28,160 nt of DNA from an uncultured Ignavibacteria bacterium (GCA_937996765.1 CALKUG010000043.1:1-28160); one strand, 5' to 3'. Counted from the first letter of the stretch, positions 7,432 through 15,722 are shown. Program-made: numbers and translations. Notes: generated by a model from the letters alone, not told the origin.

Positions 7432-8481
7432 TTGACCAATATAGCACAGTTGCGGCATGCAGCGGATGTTTTTTCCCAAAGTGGAATGTATGACCTTGCC
7501 TTTCCGATTTATGAGGAGGTCTATAACCAGATTTGGAGTGCAATTGGTACCGCTCAATCTGCCGTTTCTGACTTCTCACGAAACTTCCTTATTCATAACA
7601 TCAAATCGAGTATCGAGTTTAAGGGAAGTTTTATCGAAAGTAGTGTCCATACTGTTTTTATGCGCAGATTTTCTCTTGATTCCGATCAAACGCTGAACGA
7701 GTTCGTATTTACCATAAAGGGTTTACTTCAAAGTAAATGCTACGGAAAAGATTTGTTTGAGAAATCATCATTTAACGGAATAATGAATGAGTTTTTACTT
7801 ATTTATATGTTGATATTGGATGGTCCAGAAGAACGTTGGATAAGCTCAGCTTTGCGTGTTGCAACCCCAATATTAGATGATAAAAGTATTAAGAAAATTC
7901 ACGGGAATCTTCACGAATCTGAGATTCAACGCCAAATTACCTCGCTATCGGGCAAAATTAAAGAAACTGATTGGTACTCCCTAAATATTCTTTTGCTCGA
8001 TTTTCTCAACCGTCTTGATAGAAAAAATACAATACTTTATAAAGATGTAAGTGATATTGTAGGCCCTTATAGCTCAGATTTTAGAAATGAGTATAAAAAG
8101 AAAAAGGGACCAAAATTTGAGAACGATTACCAACGTTATGAAAGATATGAAAAATACGAGAGATACGAGAGGTATGAAAAATACGAAAGCAAACACAAGC
8201 ATCATTCAACCGGTAGTACCAATAATCAGCATAAGGTAAACGATGAGTTTGACGAGTCATCAGCTACTGAATCCGAAAAGGCAAAGTTTTTTGGAAAAGT
8301 TTTGGGTTTAAAGGGTAAAGTTACCACCGCACAAATACGACAGAAATATCTTGAGGCAATTGCACTCTATCACCCCGATAAAGTTCAGAATCTTGGCACC
8401 GAAATAATTGAAGTGGCCGAGAAAAAAACTAAAGAAATTAACAATGCCTATGTGTGGTTCAGAACGAAATATAATTTTTAA
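7432..8481 (+). CDS. C-terminal J-domain protein with Tyr-rich repeat linker
   Basis: A 349-residue protein with three parts. Residues 1-220 are an unrecognised, mostly helical N-terminal region. Residues about 221-280 are a low-complexity charged linker in which YERYEK-type units repeat (233-252), followed by a His/Ser/Asn-rich stretch. Residues about 285-347 are a J-domain with the essential HPD (314-316), a helix-II pattern (IRQKYLEAIALYHPDK) and a helix-III KTKEINNAY. J-domains stimulate Hsp70/DnaK ATPase, so it is likely a DnaK co-chaperone with a specialised N-terminal client domain (inference). No DnaJ Cys-rich zinc domain is present. TTG at 7432 directly follows an in-frame TAA, so the gene cannot start earlier; ATG at residue 19 is an alternative. 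The thioesterase gene starts 2 bases after its stop. Confidence 0.82.
   Translation: MTNIAQLRHAADVFSQSGMYDLAFPIYEEVYNQIWSAIGTAQSAVSDFSRNFLIHNIKSSIEFKGSFIESSVHTVFMRRFSLDSDQTLNEFVFTIKGLLQSKCYGKDLFEKSSFNGIMNEFLLIYMLILDGPEERWISSALRVATPILDDKSIKKIHGNLHESEIQRQITSLSGKIKETDWYSLNILLLDFLNRLDRKNTILYKDVSDIVGPYSSDFRNEYKKKKGPKFENDYQRYERYEKYERYERYEKYESKHKHHSTGSTNNQHKVNDEFDESSATESEKAKFFGKVLGLKGKVTTAQIRQKYLEAIALYHPDKVQNLGTEIIEVAEKKTKEINNAYVWFRTKYNF
8128..8187 (+). repeat. Degenerate tandem repeat encoding YERYEK units
   Basis: Twenty codons (residues 233-252 of the J-domain protein) built from Tyr-Glu-Arg/Lys triplet blocks, in which TAT/TAC and GAA/GAG alternate. Synonymous codon changes between units suggest the peptide, not the DNA, is maintained. 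Confidence 0.8.
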
Positions 8482-8483
8482 TT

Positions 8484-9218
8484 ATGAGTTTTAACTACCC
8501 CTACCGCGTACTTTACTCTGATATAGATAAATTCAAACAAGCCACATTTAAGGCGCTGTTACAGTATTGCGAAGATATTGCTGTAAAGCATAGCGATGAT
8601 TTGGATTTAGGACTAAATTACTATTATCGGGAACAAAAAGTCTGGGCTTTAACAAAGTGGGATATAAAGTTTTATCGTTTCCCCAACTATGATGCAAACA
8701 TCAATATTACAACCAATCCGTCTGCCTTCAAAAAGTATGTGGGAGAACGTTTTTTTTCCGTTAAAGATGCGAATGGGGATTTATTAGCCGAGGGATTTAC
8801 TGAGTGGCTTTTTCTATCACTGACTGATAAAAGGCCTCTTGTTATCCCCGAAATAATGTATGAAAGATTTGGAATCGACCGCGAGGGTGTTCCCTCTCAT
8901 GAATTTGAGAGACTCAAGGAAATTGAATATCACACTTCAACCGAGTTCAAGGTTAGAAGGGCTGATATAGACACAAATCAACACGTAAACAACATTTCAT
9001 ATATAGAGTGGGCTCTCGAAGTTCTACCTGAATCAATTACTAACAACTATCAACTCTCCGAATTAAGAGTGGATTATAAAAGGGAGACTTTTTATGGGGA
9101 ACGTATCTCCTCAGAAGTTTCCGTTGAATTCCAAAATGATTCAGCAGTATGCCATCATAGAATTAGAGAAAATGGCAAGGTTTGTACCTTGCTAAAAACT
9201 GTTTGGACTAAAAAATAA
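8484..9218 (+). CDS. Acyl-ACP thioesterase (FatA/FatB-like)
   Basis: A 244-residue double hot-dog protein. The first hot-dog begins YPYRVLYSDIDKFKQAT. The second has the family's catalytic segment DIDTNQHVNNISYIEWALE at about residues 161-179, matching the D-x-N-x-H-V-N-N pattern of plant and bacterial acyl-ACP thioesterases (Asn165 and His167 here). The enzyme would release free fatty acids from acyl-ACP in the cytoplasm; chain length cannot be read from the sequence. Length fits bacterial members (about 240-260). The ATG at 8484 lies 2 bases after the stop of the J-domain gene, so translational coupling is likely. A strong hairpin at 9219-9246 begins directly after the stop codon. Confidence 0.88.
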   Translation: MSFNYPYRVLYSDIDKFKQATFKALLQYCEDIAVKHSDDLDLGLNYYYREQKVWALTKWDIKFYRFPNYDANINITTNPSAFKKYVGERFFSVKDANGDLLAEGFTEWLFLSLTDKRPLVIPEIMYERFGIDREGVPSHEFERLKEIEYHTSTEFKVRRADIDTNQHVNNISYIEWALEVLPESITNNYQLSELRVDYKRETFYGERISSEVSVEFQNDSAVCHHRIRENGKVCTLLKTVWTKK

Positions 9219-9246
9219 AAAAGGTGCAAAATCAATTGCACCTTTT
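9219..9246. terminator. Bidirectional rho-independent terminator
   Basis: Perfect 11-base-pair stem, AAAAGGTGCAA (9219-9229) with TTGCACCTTTT (9236-9246), loop AATCAA. The A/T ends give a U-tract in both directions. It lies between the convergent thioesterase (+) and htpG (-) genes and suits both. Confidence 0.9.
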
Positions 9247-9272
9247 AATTAAACCACGCTTTAATGTGAAAA

Positions 9273-11174
9273 TTAGTTTTTAGTTTTTAGATACCAATTG
9301 CTTGATTCTTCGAGAAGTTTATTGATTTTACCAACCATAACATGTGGGTCAGTCGTATCTCCTTCAAGTAATTGAGCAGTTTCAAATAAATTCTCAGCCG
9401 CTGTTACAATAAACGGATCGTCAGAATCCTTTTTGAATAACTCAATTAAGTTGCGAATCAAACCATTCTCAGGATTAATCTCTAACACTTTTTTCTGTGC
9501 CGGGAAATCCTGGTTCATCATCTTCATCATTTTAAGCATACTGGAGCTCATTCCATCATCACCTGCTACTAAACAGGCAGCACTAGATTTCAGACGCTTT
9601 GATTCTTTAACATCTGCCACTCTATCGCCAAGTATCGTTTTCATTTTTTCAACCAATGAGCTGAAAAATAATTTTTCATCAGAACTTAACGGAGTATTCT
9701 CATCTGTGGATTGCTGAACATCAGGTAATTTTTCAATCGAGGTTAAATCAGCTGAATCAGCACTTTTGATCATAAACTCTTTGTACTTATTAACGCTTGA
9801 AAGAACTATTTCATCAATCGGTTCAAATAAGTATAGAACTTCGAGATCTTTTTTACGGAGAATCTCTAATCTTGGATCGGACTCAATTGAACTCCTATTG
9901 AAACCCACCACATAATAGATCTCTTTCTGATCTTTTTTCATACGTGTGGTGTATTCTTCGAGAGTGCTCAATTCATCTGCATTTTGATTTGCGGAAGAAT
10001 TGAAGCGTAATAGCTCAATCCACTTGTCGCGATTCATAAAATCGGTATAACCGAGTTTGAAAATCTTAGAATGTTCTTTCCAAAATGCGAGATATGCCTC
10101 GGTATTATCTTTTGCCAACTTAGTAAGGAAATTGAGTACCTGAGTTGTGATACTGTTTGAAATCTTCTGGAAAACTAAATCTTCTTGTAAGCTTTCGCGG
10201 TTAATGTTAAGCGGTAAGTCTTCGGAATCAACAATACCTTTTACAAAACTGAGGTACTCAGGCAACAATTTTTTATTTTGATGCATGATGAGTACTCTAC
10301 GAGCATACAAATCTAATCCATAATACTCACGAGAAAATCCAAACAAGTCTAAATTCTTTTTGGGAATGAACATTAATGCATGAAATTGAATAGGAGCATC
10401 AACTGAAACGTGTATTGTCTCCATCGGAGCATCCGAATCATGAGCGTGGAATTTATAAAATTCATCGTATTGCTCTTTTGTGAGCGAAGATTTTGGTTCA
10501 CGCCAAATAGCCGTAACGGTATTTACTTTTTCGTCGTCGACTAAAATTGGGAACGCGATAAAGTTCGAATGGGTGCTAATAATGCTCTTAATCTTTTCTT
10601 TCGAAGCAAATTCATGAGCATCATCACGAAGATAAATTTTTATAGAGGTTCCTCTTTCAGAGTCTCCTTCGGATTCCCAGACTTCAAACTCTCCTAAACC
10701 GTCTGATTTCCATAAAACGGTCTTTGAATCTTGTGCAAACGATCGTGTAGTTAATTCTACCTCTTTGGCGATCATAAACACACTGTAAAAACCTACACCA
10801 AACTTACCGATAATGTTACCGGCATCCTCTTTGGATTCTGAAAGCTTTTTAACAAATTCTTCAGAGCCTGATTTTGCAATGGTTCCGATATTACTGATAA
10901 CTTCATCCATGGTCATTCCTATACCTGTATCGGTTATAGTAATGGTTTTTGCCTCTTCGTTAACACTAATTCTTATTTCGGACTGTAAATGAGAATCACG
11001 GATTGCAGTTCCTTTTAACGACTGAAATCTCAGCTTATCGAGGGCGTCTGATGAGTTGGAAATAAGCTCGCGCAGAAATATCTCGCGGCTTGTGTAGAGC
11101 GAGTGAACTAATATATCCAGAAGCTTTTTAACTTCGGCTTTGAATTCAACCTTTTGTGCTAAATCGTGTGACAT
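9273..11174 (-). CDS. htpG: Chaperone HtpG (bacterial Hsp90)
   Basis: A 633-residue Hsp90 with all three parts: the GHKL ATPase N-domain (FLRELISNSSDALDKLRF, then DTGIGMT, then GKFGVGFYSVFM), the middle domain with its catalytic-loop Arg (NINRESLQEDL), and the C-terminal dimerisation domain ending WYLKTKN. There is no signal sequence, organellar extension or C-terminal MEEVD, as expected in bacteria (E. coli 624 residues). It refolds or holds client proteins with DnaK. A strong ribosome-binding site, GGAGG (complement at 11182-11186), lies 7 bases before the ATG. The 59-base gap to the upstream channel gene shows no CIRCE element and no clear TAnnTTTG box, so its promoter is unresolved. Confidence 0.97.
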   Translation of the reverse strand: MSHDLAQKVEFKAEVKKLLDILVHSLYTSREIFLRELISNSSDALDKLRFQSLKGTAIRDSHLQSEIRISVNEEAKTITITDTGIGMTMDEVISNIGTIAKSGSEEFVKKLSESKEDAGNIIGKFGVGFYSVFMIAKEVELTTRSFAQDSKTVLWKSDGLGEFEVWESEGDSERGTSIKIYLRDDAHEFASKEKIKSIISTHSNFIAFPILVDDEKVNTVTAIWREPKSSLTKEQYDEFYKFHAHDSDAPMETIHVSVDAPIQFHALMFIPKKNLDLFGFSREYYGLDLYARRVLIMHQNKKLLPEYLSFVKGIVDSEDLPLNINRESLQEDLVFQKISNSITTQVLNFLTKLAKDNTEAYLAFWKEHSKIFKLGYTDFMNRDKWIELLRFNSSANQNADELSTLEEYTTRMKKDQKEIYYVVGFNRSSIESDPRLEILRKKDLEVLYLFEPIDEIVLSSVNKYKEFMIKSADSADLTSIEKLPDVQQSTDENTPLSSDEKLFFSSLVEKMKTILGDRVADVKESKRLKSSAACLVAGDDGMSSSMLKMMKMMNQDFPAQKKVLEINPENGLIRNLIELFKKDSDDPFIVTAAENLFETAQLLEGDTTDPHVMVGKINKLLEESSNWYLKTKN

Positions 11175-11233
11175 TAATTAACCTCCAAGTCTTAAAAAAT
11201 AACAACTTTAAATATACTATTAAAACAAGATTT

Positions 11234-12493
11234 TTAAGAGCGTTGTTCTGCGATAATCTTAATTTGTTCAAGTATCTGCGGATGCTTGCTTAACACCGTT
11301 TCAAAAACCATTTTTTCTAACTTGTATAAATCGCAATAAGATGCAGCTCTAATTGAAGCATTACGTGGCGAGTTTTTAACTAAAGCAACTTCCCCAAAAT
11401 AATCACCATCAGCAAGTTCGGCCAAAATATTTTGTCCATTATTTGCCAAAACCTCGAGTTTGCCCTTAATAACAAAATACATTTCATTCGCTTGCTCACC
11501 CTCGCAGAAAATATATTCCCCAGGAGTATAGATTACACTCTCCAATCCTAATGCTAGTTCTTTTACAAGAAAATCGGGGAGTTTATCGAACAATGGTATC
11601 TTGCTCACCATGGAACGCTTTAGATAAAGCGATACCTCCTGTTTAAGTCCTTGTGGCAGCGTTTGAACAAATTCCATTTCATCCATGCCCCATTTCTTTT
11701 CGTAGATATATTCGTAATAACCGCGAATCCTACTTTGCAATTCGTCCGGTAAGTTTCTTTGTGAAATAAATGCTTTTAATCTTTCCATATTGTTCATATA
11801 GTAGTTTTTGGCAGGGTCAAGCTTAGAAATGATTTGAGCTATATTACCAAGAATGTAACCATACGTTGCAACACCAAACATAATAACCAACATTGCAAAC
11901 AGAACCTGGGCATTGTTTTGAGGTGGTATATCACCATACCCAACTGTAGCCAAGGTTTGCATTACCCAGTACAACGAGAGCAAATAGCCATCTATTTCCT
12001 TATCAATACCTAAACTGGGATTAAGAAGTAGCCAACCACATGCTAACCAATGGGTGAATAACCCTAACCAAAATGCAAATAGCCCTAATCTTAATTTTTC
12101 AGTATGCTTTACGCTCTTTCGTGTTATACTGATGAAAATGAGGGCTACACTGTACAAATTAAACAATCTTATTGCATCGTATTCGTGATGTCCAAGTAAT
12201 ATTCCGAAAGGAATTATTGCCAATACAGTTGTTGTAAGCGAGATTTTTGTTCTTGTTCTTGAAGATGTTTCCGTCTGAAAAAGATTACCCGCCTCTTTTG
12301 TTTTAACCTTACGGAAGAGGTAAACAAGTTCCGGAATAAAAAACAGAGAAGAAAAGGTATAAACCGTTTTTACAAAATCGGGGGGTATCAGAAAGGTAAT
12401 AAAAGACAGAGGTACATGTATGGCGATTATTACCATACCTATGATGGTTAAAGACTGGCGAAATATATGATACATCCTATGTGTATCTTGCAT
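11234..12493 (-). CDS. Cyclic-nucleotide-gated potassium channel (SthK-like)
   Basis: A 419-residue membrane protein. An S1-S4 region spans residues about 12-130. A pore (about 135-220) contains the K+ filter TVGYGD at 183-188. A C-linker (about 222-295) has LPDELQSRIRGYYEYIYEKKWG, very like eukaryotic CNG/HCN channels. A cyclic-nucleotide-binding domain (about 300-415) carries the phosphate-binding cassette FGEVAL (366-371) and PRNAS with its key Arg (377). This is the architecture of SthK from Spirochaeta. Binding of cAMP or cGMP to the C-terminal domain would open a K+ pore in the inner membrane. S4 is poor in positive charge (Arg109, Arg125, Lys126, Lys129), so voltage sensing may be weak. 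The start is ATG at 12493; Met7 at 12475 is an alternative. Confidence 0.9.
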   Translation of the reverse strand: MQDTHRMYHIFRQSLTIIGMVIIAIHVPLSFITFLIPPDFVKTVYTFSSLFFIPELVYLFRKVKTKEAGNLFQTETSSRTRTKISLTTTVLAIIPFGILLGHHEYDAIRLFNLYSVALIFISITRKSVKHTEKLRLGLFAFWLGLFTHWLACGWLLLNPSLGIDKEIDGYLLSLYWVMQTLATVGYGDIPPQNNAQVLFAMLVIMFGVATYGYILGNIAQIISKLDPAKNYYMNNMERLKAFISQRNLPDELQSRIRGYYEYIYEKKWGMDEMEFVQTLPQGLKQEVSLYLKRSMVSKIPLFDKLPDFLVKELALGLESVIYTPGEYIFCEGEQANEMYFVIKGKLEVLANNGQNILAELADGDYFGEVALVKNSPRNASIRAASYCDLYKLEKMVFETVLSKHPQILEQIKIIAEQRS

Positions 12494-12527
12494 AAAAACA
12501 CTACATTATTTTATTAAATTAACACTC

Positions 12528-12561
12528 CAAACTTAGTTGTAAATGGTCAAAAAACAACAAA
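12528..12561 (-). promoter_or_regulatory. Candidate promoter TTTG-N22-TAAGTTTG for the channel gene
   Basis: On the minus strand TTTG (12561-12558) and TAAGTTTG (12535-12528) are 22 bases apart, giving a start near 12521 and a leader of about 28 bases. The -33 TTTG is part of the downstream arm of the preceding gene's terminator. Confidence 0.45.
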
Positions 12562-12583
12562 GGGTGGTAAAAACCACCCTTTG
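12558..12583 (-). terminator. Rho-independent terminator of the DUF6588-like gene
   Basis: Perfect 10-base-pair stem CAAAGGGTGG (12558-12567) and CCACCCTTTG (12574-12583), loop TAAAAA. On the minus strand it is followed by TTGTTTTTTG, a good U-tract. It lies about 22 bases after the stop codon at 12606. Confidence 0.88.
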
Positions 12584-12605
12584 CTTTAACCCGATAATTT
12601 AGTTC

Positions 12606-13679
12606 TTAAAAACCAAACATAAGTCCTGCACTTGCAGTGCTGTATTTAGCAGCTGTATAATCTACATATAAACGCATTACGCGAAATAGCATAAATTGTG
12701 ATCCAATAGTAAAACGAGCTGAGTTTTCTCCATCTGCTGTAAAAGATACAGGTATTTCAACGGGATTTGCCTGAGCAGGTGTTTGCACTTTGAACTTGTA
12801 TGTAACTTCAAGTGATGAACTTTCAAAACCAAACGAAGCATACGGTGTAACGCCAAACATCATTGTGTTAAACGACTTGCTTGCTCCCACGTAAAACATT
12901 GAACCATTGGTCTTCAATATATCACCAATTTGCAATGATTGAACGGAGAAACCAAGACTTACATCCACAGGTAAAGAAATTGGAGTAGGAATCCATGCTA
13001 ATGGATTGTGCTGTAAGCCAAATCCCCAGTATTTAAGCTTACCCATTTCTTTGTTGATTTCAACTTCGGGCAAATAACGGAAAGTGAGTTTTGTGCCGTA
13101 AAAATCACCAATTTTAATCTGGGGAGCTGCGTAAGGTAATATCGAATAATCACCTAATTTACCTGTTACTTGTTTTACTTCAACTTTAGCAGGGTCTACT
13201 TTGTAAGTGCTTCCTCCTACAGAAATATTAGTTCCACTAAATTCTATATTCAAATATTCAGACTCAGAACCCGTAATGGTAGGACCTGAGAATTTTACAT
13301 TGAACTCTTGTTTTGTTAATTCATCCACAACAAACGGTTTGGCGAGTGCAGGGATTGTACTCTGATCAACCAAAAACTGTGCTTGAGTTGTATTAAAACG
13401 GAAATTACCTTGAGCGCTAAAGGTTTTGTCATTGTCACCCAAGAACGCTCCTGCAGCAACTACACCAAACTCGAAGTCAATACCCATAATTGTTGCTTTT
13501 GGCGATATTGTAGCCCAACCTGAGTTGATATCGGCTCCATAACCAGATACTACAGGCGCCAAATATCCTCGTGCACCCGCACCGGAAAGGTATTGCAATG
13601 TTTCTTCTAAATCCTGAGCTAACAGAGCTCCTTGCAAAACAACGAAAGTTAAAATGAGTGATAGTACTCTTTTTTTCAT
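12606..13679 (-). CDS. DUF6588-like secreted, probably outer-membrane protein
   Basis: A 357-residue protein with a classic signal peptide (MKKRVLSLILTFVVLQGALLAQ). The mature N-terminus contains a GYLAPVVSGYGADINSGW segment that I associate with the DUF6588 family of Bacteroidota-type bacteria; this is from memory and unverified. The rest alternates polar and aromatic residues, and the last strand ends in Phe (GLMFGF), as in outer-membrane beta-barrels. Function is unknown. The ATG at 13679 has AGAGGT upstream on the minus strand. It appears monocistronic, with a strong terminator at 12558-12583 and a 63-base gap from the MBL gene upstream. Confidence 0.75.
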   Translation of the reverse strand: MKKRVLSLILTFVVLQGALLAQDLEETLQYLSGAGARGYLAPVVSGYGADINSGWATISPKATIMGIDFEFGVVAAGAFLGDNDKTFSAQGNFRFNTTQAQFLVDQSTIPALAKPFVVDELTKQEFNVKFSGPTITGSESEYLNIEFSGTNISVGGSTYKVDPAKVEVKQVTGKLGDYSILPYAAPQIKIGDFYGTKLTFRYLPEVEINKEMGKLKYWGFGLQHNPLAWIPTPISLPVDVSLGFSVQSLQIGDILKTNGSMFYVGASKSFNTMMFGVTPYASFGFESSSLEVTYKFKVQTPAQANPVEIPVSFTADGENSARFTIGSQFMLFRVMRLYVDYTAAKYSTASAGLMFGF

Positions 13680-13742
13680 AACTGTACCTCTTTTTTTAAT
13701 GAAAACAACAAAGAAATTTGAGTAAATAAAAATAATTCACAA

Positions 13743-14381
13743 TTATATAAACGGATTATTCATTTTTTCGTTCCCAATTGTGGTGTTTTCACCATGTCCG
13801 GGTAAAATAATTGTTTCATCTGGCAAAACTAAGAGCTTTTTATGAATACTTTCCAATAATGTAGCCTGATTTCCACCCGGCAAATCAGAGCGACCTATAC
13901 TCTCTTCAAAAAGTACATCTCCTGAAAATAAAACTCCGAATTCATTAAAATAGATACAATATTCACCCGGAGAGTGTCCCGGAGTAAAAAGGAATTTGGG
14001 CTTCATTGCTCCAATTTCTATCTGAGTATCCTCGGTAATATACTCATCAGGTAACGGACTCGGCGTAAACGGTACTCCATACATCATCGCATGATTTGGA
14101 GATTCATTGAGCAAAAAAATATCTTTCTCGGGAGCATAGAATACGGGTTTGTAAGTATCAACAACAAACTTGTTTCCCATGATGTGATCCAAATGGCAAT
14201 GCGTATTTATAAGATATTTAACGTGAAGTGCTTTTTGTTCGATAAATTGTTGCAGCATATTCTCTTCCCGTAATGAGTTGCAACCAGGGTCAACAATAGC
14301 AGCTTGTAATGTTTTTGTATCATAGATTACGTAAGTATTTTCAGCAAACTCGTTGAAAACAAAGCGTTTATACTCAAGCAT
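13743..14381 (-). CDS. Metallo-beta-lactamase-fold hydrolase (glyoxalase II-like)
   Basis: A 212-residue cytoplasmic MBL-fold hydrolase. The metal-binding motif THCHLDH gives His61, His63, Asp65 and His66; further ligands are His136 (TPGHSPG), Asp155 (FSGDVLF) and His196 (LPGHG). This set matches two-metal glyoxalase II-like and YcbL-type enzymes that split thioesters such as S-lactoylglutathione, but the longer C-terminal substrate domain of classical GloB is absent. The exact substrate is unknown. Its ATG overlaps the aroC stop by one base (TAATG), so it is translationally coupled to chorismate synthase; no metabolic reason is evident. Confidence 0.88.
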   Translation of the reverse strand: MLEYKRFVFNEFAENTYVIYDTKTLQAAIVDPGCNSLREENMLQQFIEQKALHVKYLINTHCHLDHIMGNKFVVDTYKPVFYAPEKDIFLLNESPNHAMMYGVPFTPSPLPDEYITEDTQIEIGAMKPKFLFTPGHSPGEYCIYFNEFGVLFSGDVLFEESIGRSDLPGGNQATLLESIHKKLLVLPDETIILPGHGENTTIGNEKMNNPFI

Positions 14382-15598
14382 TATTTAGCTTTCTTGAAGT
14401 TATCTTTAACACGTTTATTTGTGGATTTGATATAGTTTTGGTAATTATTCTTGGTTTCAGCCAATGAATCCCCACCAAATTTTGTTAGAAAATGCTGAGC
14501 AACAACCCAGGCAACCATTGATTCGCCAATAACACCACAAGCAGGAACGGCAACAAAATCACTTCGTTCTCTGCGGGCTTCAACTTCTTCCATTTTTTTG
14601 AGGTCAATGCTTCCAATTGGCTGCATTAAAGTGGCTATCGGCTTCATAGCGCCACGAACGATAAGCGGGAGTCCGGTTGTGATACCGCCCTCTAATCCAC
14701 CTGCCCTGTTGGTCCTGCGGGAAGGAACTCCATCTACCAAATTAATCTCGTCGTGTGCCGTTGAACCAAAATGCTCCGAATTCTCAAATGCTGCACCTAC
14801 TTCAACGCCCTTTACTGCATTTATGGAGAGAATTGCATGTGCGAGATCTGCGTCTAATCTTCTGTCGTATTGCATGTAGGTACCCAAGCCCACCGGTAAA
14901 CCTGTAACAACAATAACAAAGGTACCGCCGAGCGTATCCCCTCTTTTTTTAGCAACTTTAATTTTGTTTACTATTTTTTCTTCTTGCTGCGAATCTAATA
15001 CCCTCACCAAACTTAAATCTGCCTTTTCAGAAATTTCTGAGGCATTTTTTAGCTGGACTTTACATTCATACAACTCCTGTAAGTAACTGTTTTTAGAATA
15101 GATACCGCCTATCTGCTCTACAAAACTTCCTACTGTAATTCCAAACTCTGACAAAAACCTTTTTGCTATGGCACCTGCTGCAACACGAGCTGCTGTCTCT
15201 CGTGCGCTTGAGCGTTCGATGGAGTTTCTGATATCATCAAAATCGTACTTGGTAACACCTGTTAAATCGGCATGCCCCGGACGAGGTACAGTGATGTACT
15301 CAACGTCTTTTCCGCGTTTGATTTCGGGACTCATTTTCTCCACCCAATTCTCCCAGTCTCTGTTACGAATTAATAACGAAATTGGTGAACCAATGGTTTT
15401 TTGGAATCTAATACCCGAGAGAATCTCCGCTGTGTCGGTTTCTATCTTCATACGCCCGCCACGACCATAACCCATTTGGCGGCGTGCCAGATCTGTATTA
15501 ATGTCATCGGGTGTTATAGGAATGTTTGATGGAAATCCATCAATAATTGCAGTAAGCGCCTTACCATGTGACTCACCGGCTGTCAAAAATCTTATCAT
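14381..15598 (-). CDS. aroC: Chorismate synthase
   Basis: A 405-residue protein that catalyses the last shikimate-pathway step, 5-enolpyruvylshikimate-3-phosphate to chorismate, using reduced FMN. Family signatures are clear: GESHGKA at residues 8-14, RRQMGYGRGGRM, RPGHADLTG, ERSSARETAARVA and, near the end, VPACGVIGESMVA. Length is slightly above the usual 360-390, owing to a Lys-rich C-terminal tail. The ATG at 15598 is preceded by GGAG at about 5 bases. A candidate TTTG-N22-TATATTTG promoter lies just upstream. It is the first gene of a two-gene unit with the MBL-fold hydrolase, whose ATG overlaps the stop codon. Confidence 0.97.
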   Translation of the reverse strand: MIRFLTAGESHGKALTAIIDGFPSNIPITPDDINTDLARRQMGYGRGGRMKIETDTAEILSGIRFQKTIGSPISLLIRNRDWENWVEKMSPEIKRGKDVEYITVPRPGHADLTGVTKYDFDDIRNSIERSSARETAARVAAGAIAKRFLSEFGITVGSFVEQIGGIYSKNSYLQELYECKVQLKNASEISEKADLSLVRVLDSQQEEKIVNKIKVAKKRGDTLGGTFVIVVTGLPVGLGTYMQYDRRLDADLAHAILSINAVKGVEVGAAFENSEHFGSTAHDEINLVDGVPSRRTNRAGGLEGGITTGLPLIVRGAMKPIATLMQPIGSIDLKKMEEVEARRERSDFVAVPACGVIGESMVAWVVAQHFLTKFGGDSLAETKNNYQNYIKSTNKRVKDNFKKAK

Positions 15599-15620
15599 CT
15601 TTTCTCCATAAAAAACACTC

Positions 15621-15640
15621 GCAAATATACTATTATTTGC
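15621..15640. repeat. Inverted repeat over the aroC -7 box (GCAAATA-6-TATTTGC)
   Basis: Perfect 7-base arms at 15621-15627 and 15634-15640, spacer 6. The TATATTTG -7 box (minus strand, 15629-15622) overlaps the lower arm and spacer. It could be an operator, or a chance result of AT-rich sequence. Confidence 0.35.
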
Positions 15641-15655
15641 TTGGGGGCATACAAA
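15622..15655 (-). promoter_or_regulatory. Candidate aroC promoter TTTG-N22-TATATTTG
   Basis: On the minus strand TTTG (15655-15652) and TATATTTG (15629-15622) are 22 bases apart, with a start near 15615 and a leader of about 17 bases containing GGAG. The -33 box is the end of the U-tract of the htrA terminator. Confidence 0.55.
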
Positions 15656-15659
15656 AAAA

Positions 15660-15691
15660 GGTTGCCCTGCTTAAAAATATTCAGGGCAACC
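15660..15691 (-). terminator. Rho-independent terminator of the HtrA gene
   Basis: Ten-base-pair stem GGTTGCCCTG (15660-15669) and CAGGGCAACC (15682-15691), 12-base loop. On the minus strand it is followed by TTTTTTTG. It begins about 30 bases after the stop codon at 15723. Confidence 0.88.
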
Positions 15692-15722
15692 CTTGAAACA
15701 CTAAAGGGAATTTAATCCTGTA

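Noticed and set aside
7358..7579. Minus-strand frame over the gap between the deacylase and J-domain genes
   Set aside because: It overlaps the conserved start of the J-domain gene and has no recognisable features.
8128..8187. Repeat tract considered as a CRISPR or DNA-level microsatellite
   Set aside because: Units are contiguous, in frame and vary synonymously; there are no spacers.
11175..11233. Heat-shock CIRCE element or sigma-32-type promoter before htpG
   Set aside because: I looked for the long CIRCE dyad and for a heat-shock promoter and found neither.
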